Assembly: GCF_042678385.1 (NCBI RefSeq)
Contig: NZ_JBHUDY010000001.1
Coordinates: 62,001 to 126,000, forward strand
Source: Sphingomonas_B tabacisoli
GTDB lineage: Bacteria; Pseudomonadota; Alphaproteobacteria; Sphingomonadales; Sphingomonadaceae
Direction: 5' to 3'
DNA: 64,000 bases
Positions 50,613-59,990 of this stretch are shown here, in pieces. Under the pieces are notes generated by a model. The model was not told where the DNA came from, searched no databases, and was given only the letters and a program-made list of their open reading frames with translations. Both the position numbers and the translations under genes were made by a program. Each line of letters opens with the position of its first letter. Position 1 is the first letter of the stretch.

Positions 50613-52205
50613 ATGCGCGCCTTCGCCACTCTCCTCGAACGGCTGGTCTATACCCGGTCGCGCAACGCCAAGCTGAAGCTGATCGGCGATTATCTGAAGG
50701 AAACGCCCGATCCCGACCGCGGCTGGGCGCTGGCGGCGCTGACCGGCGGGCTCGACCTGCCGGCGATCAAGCCGGCACTGATCCGCGCGCTGGTCGAGGA
50801 GCGCGTCGATCCGGTGCTGTTCTACCTCAGTCGCGACTATGTCGGCGACACGGCAGAAACGGTGTCGCTGATCTGGCCAAGGCCGGACCATGTGCCCGAG
50901 ACGGACCTCGATCTGTCGCTAGGCGCGGTGGTCGAGCGGATGCGGAGCCTGTCGCGGTCGGAAGCACCGGGCGTGCTTGCCGCCTATCTCGACCGGCTGG
51001 AGCCGGAGGAACGGTTCGCGCTGCTGAAGATGGCGACGGGCGCGCTGCGTGTCGGCGTGACCGCGCGGCTCGCCAAGACCGCGCTCGCCCAGGCGTTCGG
51101 CCTCGACGTCGATGCGGTGGAGGAAGTGTGGCACGGCATCGCGCCGCCCTATCCGACGCTGTTCGCCTGGGCGGAGGGGCAGGGCGCTCAGCCGCGCGCC
51201 GAGGCGCTGCCGGTGTTCCGCTCCTTTATGCTCGCGCATGCGCTGGAAGATGTGCGCGTGGACATGGCGGACTATGCTGCCGAATGGAAATGGGACGGCA
51301 TCCGCGTCCAGCTCGTCCATGCCGGCGGCGAGACGCGGCTCTACAGCCGCGCGGGCGACGATATCACGCGCGGCTTTCCTGAAGTGGCGACCGCGTTCCG
51401 GGCGCCGGGCGTGCTCGACGGCGAGCTGATGGTGAAGGGCGAAGCGCAAGGGGCGGATGAGCATGGCGGCGCCGCAGCCAGCTTCAACGCGCTGCAGCAG
51501 CGGCTGAACCGCAAGGCGGTCACGGCGAAGATGCTGGCGGACTATCCGGCGTTCGTGCGGCTCTACGACATCATGTTCGATGGCACGGAGGATCTAAGGG
51601 AACTGCCCTGGACCGAGCGCCGGCAGCGGCTGGAAACCTTCGCGGCAAAGCTCGACCCGGCGCGGTTCGACGTGTCCTCGCTGATCGAGGCGGAAGACTT
51701 CACGACGCTGGAAGCGATCAGGGCCGGCGCGCGCGACGCGTCGATCGAGGGGGTAATGCTGAAGCGGCGGGACAGCGCCTATGTCGCCGGGCGCCGCGTC
51801 GGCTTGTGGTACAAGTGGAAGCGCGATCCGCTCACTGCCGACTGCGTGGTGATGTACGCCCAGCGCGGCAATGGCCGTCGCTCATCCTATTATTCGGACT
51901 TCACGTTCGGCTGCTGGACCGACGAAGGCGAGCTGCTGCCGGTCGGCAAGGCCTATTCGGGAATCACCGACGAGGAGCTGAAATGGCTCGACCGCTGGGT
52001 GCGCAATCATACCGTTCAGCGCTTCGGGCCGGTGCGCGAGGTCGAGAAATCTTTGGTGTTCGAAGTCGCGTTCGATTCGATCCATTCGTCCGGCCGGCAC
52101 AAGTCCGGCGTGGCGATGCGCTTTCCGCGCATCGCCCGCATCCGGACCGACAAGCCGGCCGCCGAAGCGGACCGGCTCGAGACGCTCCAGCGCCTGATAA
52201 CTTAG
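50613..52205 (+). CDS. ATP-dependent DNA ligase (LigC-type, cisplatin-response family)
   Basis: A 530-residue ATP-dependent ligase. The nucleotidyl Lys226 is in EWKWDGIRVQL (KxDG), and LYSRAGDDITRGFPE and the later LYKWKRDPLTAD are motifs III-V. The N-terminal ~200 residues (LLERLVYTRSRNAKLKLIGDYL) identify the bacterial ligase group that normally sits with a DEXH helicase, an exonuclease and a phosphoesterase (damage-response set). None of those partners is adjacent here. Confidence 0.92.
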   Translation: MRAFATLLERLVYTRSRNAKLKLIGDYLKETPDPDRGWALAALTGGLDLPAIKPALIRALVEERVDPVLFYLSRDYVGDTAETVSLIWPRPDHVPETDLDLSLGAVVERMRSLSRSEAPGVLAAYLDRLEPEERFALLKMATGALRVGVTARLAKTALAQAFGLDVDAVEEVWHGIAPPYPTLFAWAEGQGAQPRAEALPVFRSFMLAHALEDVRVDMADYAAEWKWDGIRVQLVHAGGETRLYSRAGDDITRGFPEVATAFRAPGVLDGELMVKGEAQGADEHGGAAASFNALQQRLNRKAVTAKMLADYPAFVRLYDIMFDGTEDLRELPWTERRQRLETFAAKLDPARFDVSSLIEAEDFTTLEAIRAGARDASIEGVMLKRRDSAYVAGRRVGLWYKWKRDPLTADCVVMYAQRGNGRRSSYYSDFTFGCWTDEGELLPVGKAYSGITDEELKWLDRWVRNHTVQRFGPVREVEKSLVFEVAFDSIHSSGRHKSGVAMRFPRIARIRTDKPAAEADRLETLQRLIT

Positions 52206-53533
52206 GCCATCGCCGTGAAGTGATCGAAGTGAAGCGAATGGAAGGAGTGGCCGCCATAGACTTGGCCGCCGCTCGATGCCGTGCTTGTGTTCGTGGTGGT
52301 CGCAGGCGCCGAGAACACCTGGCTGTAGGTCGGCAGCGGCTCCGACACCTGGGTGGCGACACCGGACACGTCAGCCACGGACGTCTTGACGGTCTGGGCG
52401 CTGGTCGCCGTGTTGGTGCTGCTGCCGAGATCCGCGCTGAGCACCGTCGAAACGGGCGTGCTGGAAACCGACGTCGTGCCCGGCACGTGATAGCCATAGT
52501 TGGCGATGATCAGGTCGGTGGGCGACTGCGGCGCGTTCAGGTTCGGAATCTGCGAAGCCATCGACGGCGTTTGCGACAGATCGACATTGTGGCTGAGCGC
52601 CACGCCGGTCACGCCGGGCATCACCATGATCTTGTCGCTGATGTTGTCCTTCACGGTGAAATTGTCGCCCGCGGTGAGCTGGATCCAATAGACCTTCCCG
52701 TCGGTGCTGTTCGACAGCACGCTGTTGCCTATGATCTGAACGCCATGCCCACCGGCAACGGAAATGCCGTGATACTGGTCGTTCCCGTACAGCAGATTGT
52801 TCTGGATCAGCACGTTCTTGTAGCCGACTGCGTTCGGGTCGGAGATAAAGATGCCCTGCGTGCCGGTGCCCGCGCCTTGCATCACGGTGTTGTTGGTGAT
52901 CGTGATGTTCGACGAGCCGTCGGTCTGGTTGACCTGCCAGAACTGGATCGCGTCGGCGTGATCGCCGGCGATCGGATGGAAGTTGCTGAACACGTTCTTG
53001 TCGATGACGATGCCGTCGATCTTGCCCACGTTGATGCCGTCCATCCGGATCATCTGGTAATTGTTGGCCGAGACGGTGACGTTCGTGTCCTTCTCGAAAT
53101 AGGACCCGCGGTACAAGTCGCGGAACTGCGTCCCCATCAATTGGACGTTGCTTGAGCCGGTCACGTACAAGCCGCAGCCATCGTTCGCGGGATTGTTGTC
53201 GAGCGAACCGTGGATCGACATGCCGACCATCTTGATCCCGGTCGAGCTCTGCACGCGCATCATATAGTTATAGTCGGCCTCCCCCGGTGCGAGGGCGTGA
53301 CCGACGTCCAGCCCCTCGAAGCGCATGTTGCTCGAGTTATTCACCAGCACGTAATCGAAGTGCGCCTTGTTCGTGCTCGACGCGGACTTGATCGTGACGT
53401 TCGAGCTGAAATTCTTGTTCTGCAGATAGGCTGAGCCGTAATTGCCGGCGGCCAAAATGATCGAGTCCCCGCCCTTGGCGCTGGCCAAGGCTGCGTTGAA
53501 CTGCGTGGTGTTGGAAACATTGAAAGTCGTCAT
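52202..53533 (-). CDS. Right-handed parallel beta-helix repeat protein
   Basis: A 443-residue protein. About 15 repeating strands (NVTIKSASS, NMRFEGLDV, GIKMVGMSI, NVQLMGTQF, NITITNNTV, NVLIQNNLL, GVQIIGNSV) fold as a pectate-lyase-type beta-helix. The C-terminal ~110 residues are Ser/Thr/Ala-rich with a His-rich end. No N-terminal signal peptide is seen, so export, if any, must use another route. By location it may act on exopolysaccharide (lyase or epimerase). Start chosen at 53533. Its stop shares bases with the ligase stop (CTTAG). Confidence 0.8.
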   Translation of the reverse strand: MTTFNVSNTTQFNAALASAKGGDSIILAAGNYGSAYLQNKNFSSNVTIKSASSTNKAHFDYVLVNNSSNMRFEGLDVGHALAPGEADYNYMMRVQSSTGIKMVGMSIHGSLDNNPANDGCGLYVTGSSNVQLMGTQFRDLYRGSYFEKDTNVTVSANNYQMIRMDGINVGKIDGIVIDKNVFSNFHPIAGDHADAIQFWQVNQTDGSSNITITNNTVMQGAGTGTQGIFISDPNAVGYKNVLIQNNLLYGNDQYHGISVAGGHGVQIIGNSVLSNSTDGKVYWIQLTAGDNFTVKDNISDKIMVMPGVTGVALSHNVDLSQTPSMASQIPNLNAPQSPTDLIIANYGYHVPGTTSVSSTPVSTVLSADLGSSTNTATSAQTVKTSVADVSGVATQVSEPLPTYSQVFSAPATTTNTSTASSGGQVYGGHSFHSLHFDHFTAMA

Positions 53534-53894
53534 GGTGATCCCCGGAGGGCGCAGGCCATCGTTCGCGGAAAGCAACGAATTGCCCGCGCCCGGATCGGTC
53601 CTGACCCTGCTTCTGTGGTTGAGAATTCAGCTTTCAGGTTGGCCTTAAAGGCCCGTTGCGCCCGCTCTCTTTGTTCGCAATTCCCCTTGATCGACGGCCA
53701 TGCGAAGCCAACGACACACCCAAGGGCGCATCGAAGGGTCGGCCAGTGATGTCGGTTATGTTCTACGCCGCCCCGCACGACGTTCGATGTCCCGATTAAG
53801 GACATTCGTTACGCTGTGTTAGAGTCTAGCGATGGAGCGCGAGGGAAGCGCGACGAAAGGAGTCGTTGGAGGCCGTCTCGGGCGGAACCGGCGC
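53534..53894. promoter_or_regulatory. 361-bp intergenic region with small palindromes
   Basis: No gene is supported here. GGCCTTAAAGGCC (53641-53653) and ATGTCC/GGACAT (53787-53792 and 53800-53805) are perfect inverted repeats. The region should contain the promoter of the beta-helix gene on the minus strand and the end of the exopolysaccharide operon; no clear terminator with a T-run was found. Confidence 0.4.
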
Positions 53895-55436
53895 TCAGTA
53901 GGCGGTTTTCTGGAAAACCAACGTCATGGCCGTGCGCGCCATGATGTAGAAATCGAGCAGCACCGACCAGTTCTCGATGTAGTAGAGGTCGTGCTCGAGG
54001 CGCTTGAGCAGCTTTTCCTCGGTATCGGTCTCGCCGCGCCAGCCATGGACTTGCGCCCAACCGGTCATGCCCGGCTTCACCTTGTGGCGCGCGGCATAGT
54101 GGTCGACGACATCCGAGAAGAGCCGCTCGCCGGCTTTGGTCGATGGCGCATGGGGGCGCGGGCCGACCAGCGACATCTCTCCGGCCAAGACATTGAAGAG
54201 CTGCGGCAGCTCGTCGATGCTGGTCCGCCGCAGGATGCGGCCGACGCGGGTGATGCGGTCATCGTCCTTGCGTGCCTGGGTGATGCCGTCAACTTCGCAT
54301 TGATCGGTGCGCATCGAGCGGAATTTCCAGATGCGGAAGCGCTGGTTGTTGAAGCCCTCGCGGTCCTGACGGAAGAAGATAGGACCCGGGCTGTCGAGCT
54401 TGATAGCGAGCGCGACGACCAGCAGCAGCGGCGAAAGCAGGACCAGCGCCAGCGCGCCGACGATCATGTCCTCGATCTTCTTGATGATCTGGTCGAAGCC
54501 CGAGATCGGGCGTTCGAACAGGGTCATCACCGGCAGATCGCCGAGCAGCACGACCGGGCGCTGCGAGAAAGCAAATGTCGCGAGATCGGGCGCGAGGCGG
54601 ATGCGCACCGGCGTGATCGCGAGTTCGGCGACCACTTCCTGCAGGCGCTTTTCCGCCGACCAGGGAAGCGCGACGATCACCTGGTCCACCAATCCCTTGC
54701 GGATATGGCCGATCAGGTCGGTCAGGTTGCCGTAGAGGGGCAAGTGCACGTCTCGCTCGGGCAGGCGCTCGGGCAGGCGGTCGTCGAAGAAGCCGACCAG
54801 GTCGATAGTCAGCTTCTCGTTGCCGAGAATGTATTTGGCGAGGCGGTCGCCCTGCGAGCCCGCGCCGAAGATGGCGACGCGGTGATTGAACACCCCGCGC
54901 CGCTTCAGCCGCTGCATCCAGGCCGTTCCGCCGGCACGGAGCGCGAGCAGCACACCGCCACCGACCGCAAACCAGGCGATCGCCCAGCCGCGCGAGAAAT
55001 CGTTGGAAACCTTGAGGAGGAAGCCCAGCGTCATCATGAACATGCCGGTCGACAGCCAGGCCGTCATCACGCGCGCCCAGCCGGTGCGGACCGAGAAGCG
55101 CGTGTCGATGTCGTAGCAGCCGGTCACCTCCGCCAGCGCCGCGTAGAACAAGGCGGCGATCAGCGCGGCGTTGCTGTAGGAGCTTTCCTTGCCGGCCGGG
55201 ATGAAGTCGAGCGATATCGCGGCCGAGATCCAGGCGGTGACCGCGACGCTGATCATCTCGGCGCCGCGCAGGAACAAGGTGCCGAGATCGAGCAGGACAG
55301 GCGAGCGGCCGGCCGTGGACGGAGCAGTGCCGCCCGCCTGCGCCGGAGCCGTGCCGATCACCTTTTCCTGCAGCATCGTTTCCTTGCTCGTTCCCGAAGC
55401 CGCCTCGGTCCGGTCGGGTTTCGTCGCGACCGCCAT
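53895..55436 (-). CDS. Undecaprenyl-phosphate glycosyl-1-phosphate transferase (WcaJ/GelB-like)
   Basis: A 513-residue priming transferase. Four to five N-terminal membrane helices and a nucleotide-binding-like region (VAIFGAGSQGDRLAKYIL) precede the PglC/WcaJ domain: a hydrophobic helix followed by KLDSPGPIFFRQDREGFNNQRFRIWKFRSMR, RTSIDELPQLFNVLAGEMSLVGPRPH and GMTGWAQVHGWRGET. It loads the first sugar phosphate on undecaprenyl phosphate. Its ATG overlaps the EpsI stop. Confidence 0.93.
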   Translation of the reverse strand: MAVATKPDRTEAASGTSKETMLQEKVIGTAPAQAGGTAPSTAGRSPVLLDLGTLFLRGAEMISVAVTAWISAAISLDFIPAGKESSYSNAALIAALFYAALAEVTGCYDIDTRFSVRTGWARVMTAWLSTGMFMMTLGFLLKVSNDFSRGWAIAWFAVGGGVLLALRAGGTAWMQRLKRRGVFNHRVAIFGAGSQGDRLAKYILGNEKLTIDLVGFFDDRLPERLPERDVHLPLYGNLTDLIGHIRKGLVDQVIVALPWSAEKRLQEVVAELAITPVRIRLAPDLATFAFSQRPVVLLGDLPVMTLFERPISGFDQIIKKIEDMIVGALALVLLSPLLLVVALAIKLDSPGPIFFRQDREGFNNQRFRIWKFRSMRTDQCEVDGITQARKDDDRITRVGRILRRTSIDELPQLFNVLAGEMSLVGPRPHAPSTKAGERLFSDVVDHYAARHKVKPGMTGWAQVHGWRGETDTEEKLLKRLEHDLYYIENWSVLLDFYIMARTAMTLVFQKTAY

Positions 55437-56140
55437 CAGACCTGGGCGGCTCCCGTGAGCAGCCGGGCCTGTTCGGTCGTGATCAGCGCTGGGCGCACTG
55501 CAGGCGGCACCGCTTTCAGCAGGTCCGCCGCGAAGCGCGCGTTCAGCTCGAAACCTGCGCGATCGTCGAGCTCCGTGTTCGAGATGCGGACCAGCACGCC
55601 GTCGGGAATGATCCCCGCCAAGGCCGTGCGGAATTTCATCTGCCGCTGTTCGCTGTTGTTGGTCGGCAGGAACTCGCCCAGCCGCGTCCAATAAGTGATC
55701 CGTTCCTCACGTCCGGGTGTCGCGGCGACCAGGTTCCGCGCGCGCACGACTGCGCCGCCGCTCATCGCGAGCGCGGTCGGCTGGTTCTTGGTAATCGTGA
55801 AACCAAAAGCCGGATAGCAGACCTCTGGCCGGTGCAGCTGGAGCGTGTCGCTCTGGGTGTTGCCATAGGCGATCAGCAGCATGACCGTGCTGTTGCCCGG
55901 CCCCGAATACATGCGCCCCACCGACTGGTTGTAGAGGCGGGCGGCAAGGCTGTCCTCGCTCTGCGGCGTGACGATGCCTTCCGCGTCGCGCTCGTGCCAG
56001 ACGCCGAACGTCTTAGGGATCACGTCCTCGAGCTTTTCCTTGCCGAGCAGCGCCACACGCTTGTGCGGGCGAAGCACCTCGGCTCCGGCAGCGGCGGCAA
56101 AGCAGGCGCCGCCGATCAGCAGGTCGCGACGGTTGATCAT
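55436..56140 (-). CDS. EpsI family exosortase-associated protein
   Basis: A 234-residue protein. An N-terminal twin-Arg-like/TM signal (MINRRDLLIGGACFAAAAGA) precedes an EpsI domain: FGVWHERDAEGIV, MLLIAYGNTQSDTLQLHRPEVCYPAFGF with its conserved Cys. EpsI proteins accompany exosortases in exopolysaccharide loci. ATG 56140 overlaps the exosortase stop by 4 bp. Confidence 0.87.
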   Translation of the reverse strand: MINRRDLLIGGACFAAAAGAEVLRPHKRVALLGKEKLEDVIPKTFGVWHERDAEGIVTPQSEDSLAARLYNQSVGRMYSGPGNSTVMLLIAYGNTQSDTLQLHRPEVCYPAFGFTITKNQPTALAMSGGAVVRARNLVAATPGREERITYWTRLGEFLPTNNSEQRQMKFRTALAGIIPDGVLVRISNTELDDRAGFELNARFAADLLKAVPPAVRPALITTEQARLLTGAAQV

Positions 56141-57024
56141 GCGTGCGACCTCGTCAGCATCCGCCGCACCGGCGACATCACGCCGTCGACCAGGAAAATA
56201 CCGAGCAGCGCAGTGGCGAACATCACCAGCCCGGCGGTCGAGTGCAGGAAGCCCTGCGCGGCGGCGTTGCCGAAATGGTAGGTGATCAGCACCAAAATCA
56301 TCACGCGCACCAGATTGGCGAGCAGCGCGACCGGCACGATCCACAGCATCAGGAACAGCGCATAACGCCAGGACGCGTTGTGGAGGATGTAGATGTAGAA
56401 CAGGCTGATCGCGGTCAGGCTGATCAGCGAGTTCAGTCCCGCGCAGGCATCCTCGACCAGCAGCTCATATTGCGCGACGTAGATCGTGACGCCCTGCCGC
56501 ACGATCGGATAGCCAAGATGCCCGAGGATCCAGGTCGCGGTGGAGGAGACATATTCCTTCATCGGCGCGGTCATCGTCGTGATGACCCAGCCGGGCAGCG
56601 GCACCACGAAGCCGAGATAAAGGATCGGGAACCACATGCGCCGCACGGCCTCTGCGCCGAACGAGCCGTAGAAGACCGCGACGCACACGCCCAGGAATGC
56701 GGCCGCCTGGAAGATCAGGAAATCGAACGCCCGGCCGAAAATGTACAAGAGCAGCGACGGGATCAGCACGGCCAGCACGATTCCGATCCGTCCCGGCCGC
56801 TGAATGCTGAGCAATTCCTTCCAGCGCCGCGCGAACAGCCAGATGCCGGTCGCCAGCACGATCGGGCCGTGCACGCCCGATTCGCCGGTCCACGAGCCAG
56901 TCGCCACCGCATAAAGCGTGGGGAGCGCCAGAACGGCCAGGCCAAGCAGCAGCGGCCAGCGCCGAGCCAGCAACTCGGACCCCGGTGCCTTGGCCCGGAT
57001 CGGGCGCGTGGCCATGTCCATCAA
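56137..57024 (-). CDS. xrtV: Exosortase (V-type)
   Basis: A 295-residue membrane transpeptidase-like protein with about 8 helices. Catalytic residues are Cys194 in VEDACAGLNSL, Arg240 in NLVRVMILVLI and His261 in FLHSTAGLV. Exosortases cut PEP-CTERM proteins and attach them to the surface. The subtype is inferred from the sphingomonad setting with EpsI and the nearby small accessory-like gene; the only PEP-CTERM gene seen is at 13548-14201. Confidence 0.87.
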   Translation of the reverse strand: MMDMATRPIRAKAPGSELLARRWPLLLGLAVLALPTLYAVATGSWTGESGVHGPIVLATGIWLFARRWKELLSIQRPGRIGIVLAVLIPSLLLYIFGRAFDFLIFQAAAFLGVCVAVFYGSFGAEAVRRMWFPILYLGFVVPLPGWVITTMTAPMKEYVSSTATWILGHLGYPIVRQGVTIYVAQYELLVEDACAGLNSLISLTAISLFYIYILHNASWRYALFLMLWIVPVALLANLVRVMILVLITYHFGNAAAQGFLHSTAGLVMFATALLGIFLVDGVMSPVRRMLTRSHA

Positions 57025-57740
57025 AAGTCGTTCAGGATCGAGCCGACGACGACCGAGCGGTCGGCGCGCAGCTGCTTCGACAGCACCTTCACGTCTTCGA
57101 CATAGGATTTGTGCTTGCGCGACACGATCAGGCTGAAGCCCGCCATCGTCGCGACCCGCAGACCGTCCGAGCAGATCTTGGCCGGTGCCGTGTCGAAGAT
57201 CGTCAGATCATATTCGCGCAGCAACTGGTCGACCAGACCGCGGAAGCGCGGCCCCGACAGCAGCTCCTGCGGATTGTCCGGCGTTTCACCGCCGCCGATC
57301 ACCGCCAGATTGGGCATCAGATCCGTGTCGACGATCTCGGCCATCGGGACGGAGTCGTCGGCAAGGTAATTGGACAGGCCGGCCATCGACAGCGGCAAGC
57401 CGCAGAGGTCCGCGATCATCGGGTCGCGCAGGTTGGCGTCGACGAGCGCGGTGCGAATGCCCGCCTGCGCCATCGCCACGGCGAGGTTCAGCGCGACATA
57501 GGTGCAGCCGGATTCGGCGGACGCACCGCACACGGCGAGCGAGCGCCGTCCTTCGCGCAAATGCTGGGCGGTCAAGCGCGTGCGAAGCGCGCGGATCGCT
57601 TCCGCCTCGACCGAGTGGGGTGCGTTGATCATCACCGATTCGATCGGCGGCGTTCCGACCGCCGCCAGATCGTATCGTTGTTCGGTGCGGACGGGGGCCG
57701 CCTCCTGCTCCATTTCCTGGAGCGCGCTCTTCATGCTCAT
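57021..57740 (-). CDS. BY-kinase-like protein with degenerate Walker A motif
   Basis: A 239-residue CpsD/Wzc-cytoplasmic-domain homologue. Walker A' is TALVDANLRDP (about 98-107) and Walker B LTIFDTAP. In the Walker A position the sequence is AESGCT, with Cys79 where the nucleotide-binding Lys is expected. There is no tyrosine-rich tail. It may work as an unusual nucleotide-binding or non-catalytic partner of the Wzz-type protein encoded just upstream. Similar to sphingan GelE-type proteins by position. Confidence 0.82.
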   Translation of the reverse strand: MSMKSALQEMEQEAAPVRTEQRYDLAAVGTPPIESVMINAPHSVEAEAIRALRTRLTAQHLREGRRSLAVCGASAESGCTYVALNLAVAMAQAGIRTALVDANLRDPMIADLCGLPLSMAGLSNYLADDSVPMAEIVDTDLMPNLAVIGGGETPDNPQELLSGPRFRGLVDQLLREYDLTIFDTAPAKICSDGLRVATMAGFSLIVSRKHKSYVEDVKVLSKQLRADRSVVVGSILNDF

Positions 57741-57746
57741 CGTTAA

Positions 57747-59072
57747 TCAGGCCTCCGCCACGGCGTCGCTGGAAGCGGCGCCTCTACGATCGATCAGTCT
57801 CAGCAGCCGCGACGACGCGCTGTTTTCCGGACGGGGCTGCCCCACGGTCGCCAGCACCGGCGCACCGGTTGCATATTCCAGGTCGTCCTCGCTGCGGACG
57901 CGCCGGGCGAACAGCTCGACGAACAGCGCCAGCACCACGCCCAGGCCCAGGCCGAACGCCGCCGCCATGCCCACGATCAGCGGCTTGTTGGGCCATACGG
58001 GGCTGTCGGGCAGGTTGGTGCTGCCCATCGGCTCGAGATTGCTGTCGCCGGCCCGCGCGATCGCCTTCATCTGCTCGGACATCGAGGCAAGCTTGGTATA
58101 TTGATCCCGCTTCACCGCGATGTCGTTCTGCATCTGGTTCAGCTTGTCGATCTTGTCGCCCTGCGCCAGCACGCGCGCCTTCTGCGCCTCGTAGGCGGCC
58201 TCGACCTGACCGCGGGTGGTGCCGCCGACCATCGATGGGCCGCTGCTCGATTGTCTTTCAGCAACCGAAAGTTGGCGTTCCAGCGCCTGCAGCGTCGGAT
58301 GGTTCGGGCCGAGCGTCAGCTTCGCCTGCGCGATCTGCTGTTTCAGCATTTCCGCTTGGGCATTGACCTGGGCGCCGGCGACCATCTGCGGCGCCGTCGG
58401 CATCGCGGAAACGCCGCTCATCGCACTCAGCTTCGCGCTTTCGGCGTCCGTCAGGCCATTGAGAACAATTCCGTTCGCCTTGGCATATGCCGTCTTCTGC
58501 TCTTCCGCGGACGTGATTTCGGTAAGGATCCGCTTCGCCTGCTCGTCATAGGCGACGGCGCTGCGCTGCGCCGTATTGACGCGCTGGTCGCGGTTCAATT
58601 TCAGGAACGCCTCGCGGACCGCCTGCGCGATCGCCTGGGTGTTCGCCGGATCGGTGCCGCGATAGACGATCTCGATGATGCTGCTGCCCTCGGCGAACTT
58701 CGCCTGGGTATTGTCGGCGATCTGCTGGGCCAGCCAGTCGCGGATATCGCCGCCCGGACGGCCCGCGGCCTCGAACGCCGCCTGGTTGTTGGGATCGGTC
58801 GCCCAGCCGAGACTGTCGACGACCAGGCCGGCCGTCTGGACGTCGGTGATCAGCTTCAACTGGGTCGCGATATAGGCGCCCATCATCTGCGGCGAGATCT
58901 GGCCCACCAATGCGTCGGGCTTGGTGATGTCGATCAGCACGCGATTGTGCGATTCATAGCGCTTCGGCAGAAGCTGCACCGTCACCAGCGCGGCCAGGAA
59001 GCACGCGATCAGGGTCGCGAAGATGATCGACTTGCGCGCCGCCAGGATGCGCAGGAACTGAATGAGGCTCAT
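57747..59072 (-). CDS. Wzz-type polysaccharide co-polymerase (GelC-like)
   Basis: A 441-residue chain-length protein with membrane helices at ~15-35 (SIIFATLIACFLAALVTVQLL) and ~370-392 (PLIVGMAAAFGLGLGVVLALFVEL), flanking a long periplasmic coiled-coil domain (LSVAERQSS; KIDKLNQMQNDIAVKRDQYTKL). P-rich SNLPDSPVWPNKP precedes TM2, as in the family. It sets chain length and couples to the export protein and kinase-like protein. Confidence 0.92.
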   Translation of the reverse strand: MSLIQFLRILAARKSIIFATLIACFLAALVTVQLLPKRYESHNRVLIDITKPDALVGQISPQMMGAYIATQLKLITDVQTAGLVVDSLGWATDPNNQAAFEAAGRPGGDIRDWLAQQIADNTQAKFAEGSSIIEIVYRGTDPANTQAIAQAVREAFLKLNRDQRVNTAQRSAVAYDEQAKRILTEITSAEEQKTAYAKANGIVLNGLTDAESAKLSAMSGVSAMPTAPQMVAGAQVNAQAEMLKQQIAQAKLTLGPNHPTLQALERQLSVAERQSSSGPSMVGGTTRGQVEAAYEAQKARVLAQGDKIDKLNQMQNDIAVKRDQYTKLASMSEQMKAIARAGDSNLEPMGSTNLPDSPVWPNKPLIVGMAAAFGLGLGVVLALFVELFARRVRSEDDLEYATGAPVLATVGQPRPENSASSRLLRLIDRRGAASSDAVAEA

Positions 59073-59084
59073 GTCGCGCTTTCC

Positions 59085-59975
59085 TTAAAAGAGCCGCTCG
59101 CCGATGAAGAAGACGTCGCCCGCCTTGACCTTCATGTCGAGATTGACCTTTTGCTCCTGACCGTCGCGGAACAGCTTGATCCGCTTGATCGAACCCGACG
59201 GACCGACGCCGCCGCTCTTCGCGATCACGTTGCGCACGGTCATGTCGCCGCGCAGCGGGAACGCGCCCGGCTGGTTGATCTGGCCGTAAATGTAATAAAG
59301 ATCGGCTTCCGGAACGTAGATCTTGTCGCCCGGACGAACCATCGGATCGTCGTTGGGGCCGCCGGAAGCGAGCTTTTCGAACGGGTAGTTGTGCTGCTCG
59401 CCATTGGCGCGCGTGAGCGTCACGAAATCAGCGCCGTCGGCGCGCATGCCGCCCGCACGGGCGATGATCTCGGACAGGCGATAGTCGCGGTCGACCGGCT
59501 GCAGACCGGCCTGGTTCACCGCGCCGAGCAAGACGACATAGCGGCTGGCAAAGCCGGACACTTCGACGTTGACGACGGGCTTCGCATAATAGCCGCCCGC
59601 GCGCAGCTTCTCGGCGATCTTGGGCGCGAGCGTCAGCGCCGTTTCACCCTCGATCTTCTGCTCGCCGATGAAGGGCAGCTGGATCGTGCCGTTGGCCTTG
59701 ACGCGGGCCCGGGTGGTGAATTCCTGCTGGCCGAGCACCGAGATTTCGACGACGTCGTCGGGCCCAAGCACATAGCCGGCCTCGAGATCCTTCTGTGCCT
59801 TGGTTTCACCCGCAGGAGGACGGGCAGGCTGCACCGGCGCTCGACCCTGGGCCTGGGCCTGGATTTGCGCCTGCATCTGAGGAGGCAGTCCGGTCGGCGC
59901 GGGCGCGCGCACCTGCGCGCTTGCGGCCGCCGCGAAAAACAGAAGCAAGCCAATCGAACGCTTCAAAATCGTCAT
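59085..59975 (-). CDS. Polysaccharide export outer-membrane protein (Wza/GumB/GelD-like)
   Basis: A 296-residue export protein. A signal peptide (KRSIGLLLFFAAAASAQ) and Pro/Gln-rich stretch lead to the Poly_export domain (GYVLGPDDVVEISVLGQQEFTTRARVKANGTIQLPFIGEQKIEG) and SLBB-type domains (VVLLGAVNQAG; YIYGQINQPGAFPL). It forms the outer-membrane channel side of the Wzy-type export machine. No lipobox Cys is present after the signal. Confidence 0.93.
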   Translation of the reverse strand: MTILKRSIGLLLFFAAAASAQVRAPAPTGLPPQMQAQIQAQAQGRAPVQPARPPAGETKAQKDLEAGYVLGPDDVVEISVLGQQEFTTRARVKANGTIQLPFIGEQKIEGETALTLAPKIAEKLRAGGYYAKPVVNVEVSGFASRYVVLLGAVNQAGLQPVDRDYRLSEIIARAGGMRADGADFVTLTRANGEQHNYPFEKLASGGPNDDPMVRPGDKIYVPEADLYYIYGQINQPGAFPLRGDMTVRNVIAKSGGVGPSGSIKRIKLFRDGQEQKVNLDMKVKAGDVFFIGERLF

Positions 59976-59990
59976 CTCACCTCATCCCCC

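Noticed and set aside
53832..55694. 620-codon open frame antisense to the WcaJ-like gene
   Set aside because: It mirrors a well-supported gene in GC-rich DNA; the translation is rich in Arg, Glu, Asp and His without domain motifs.
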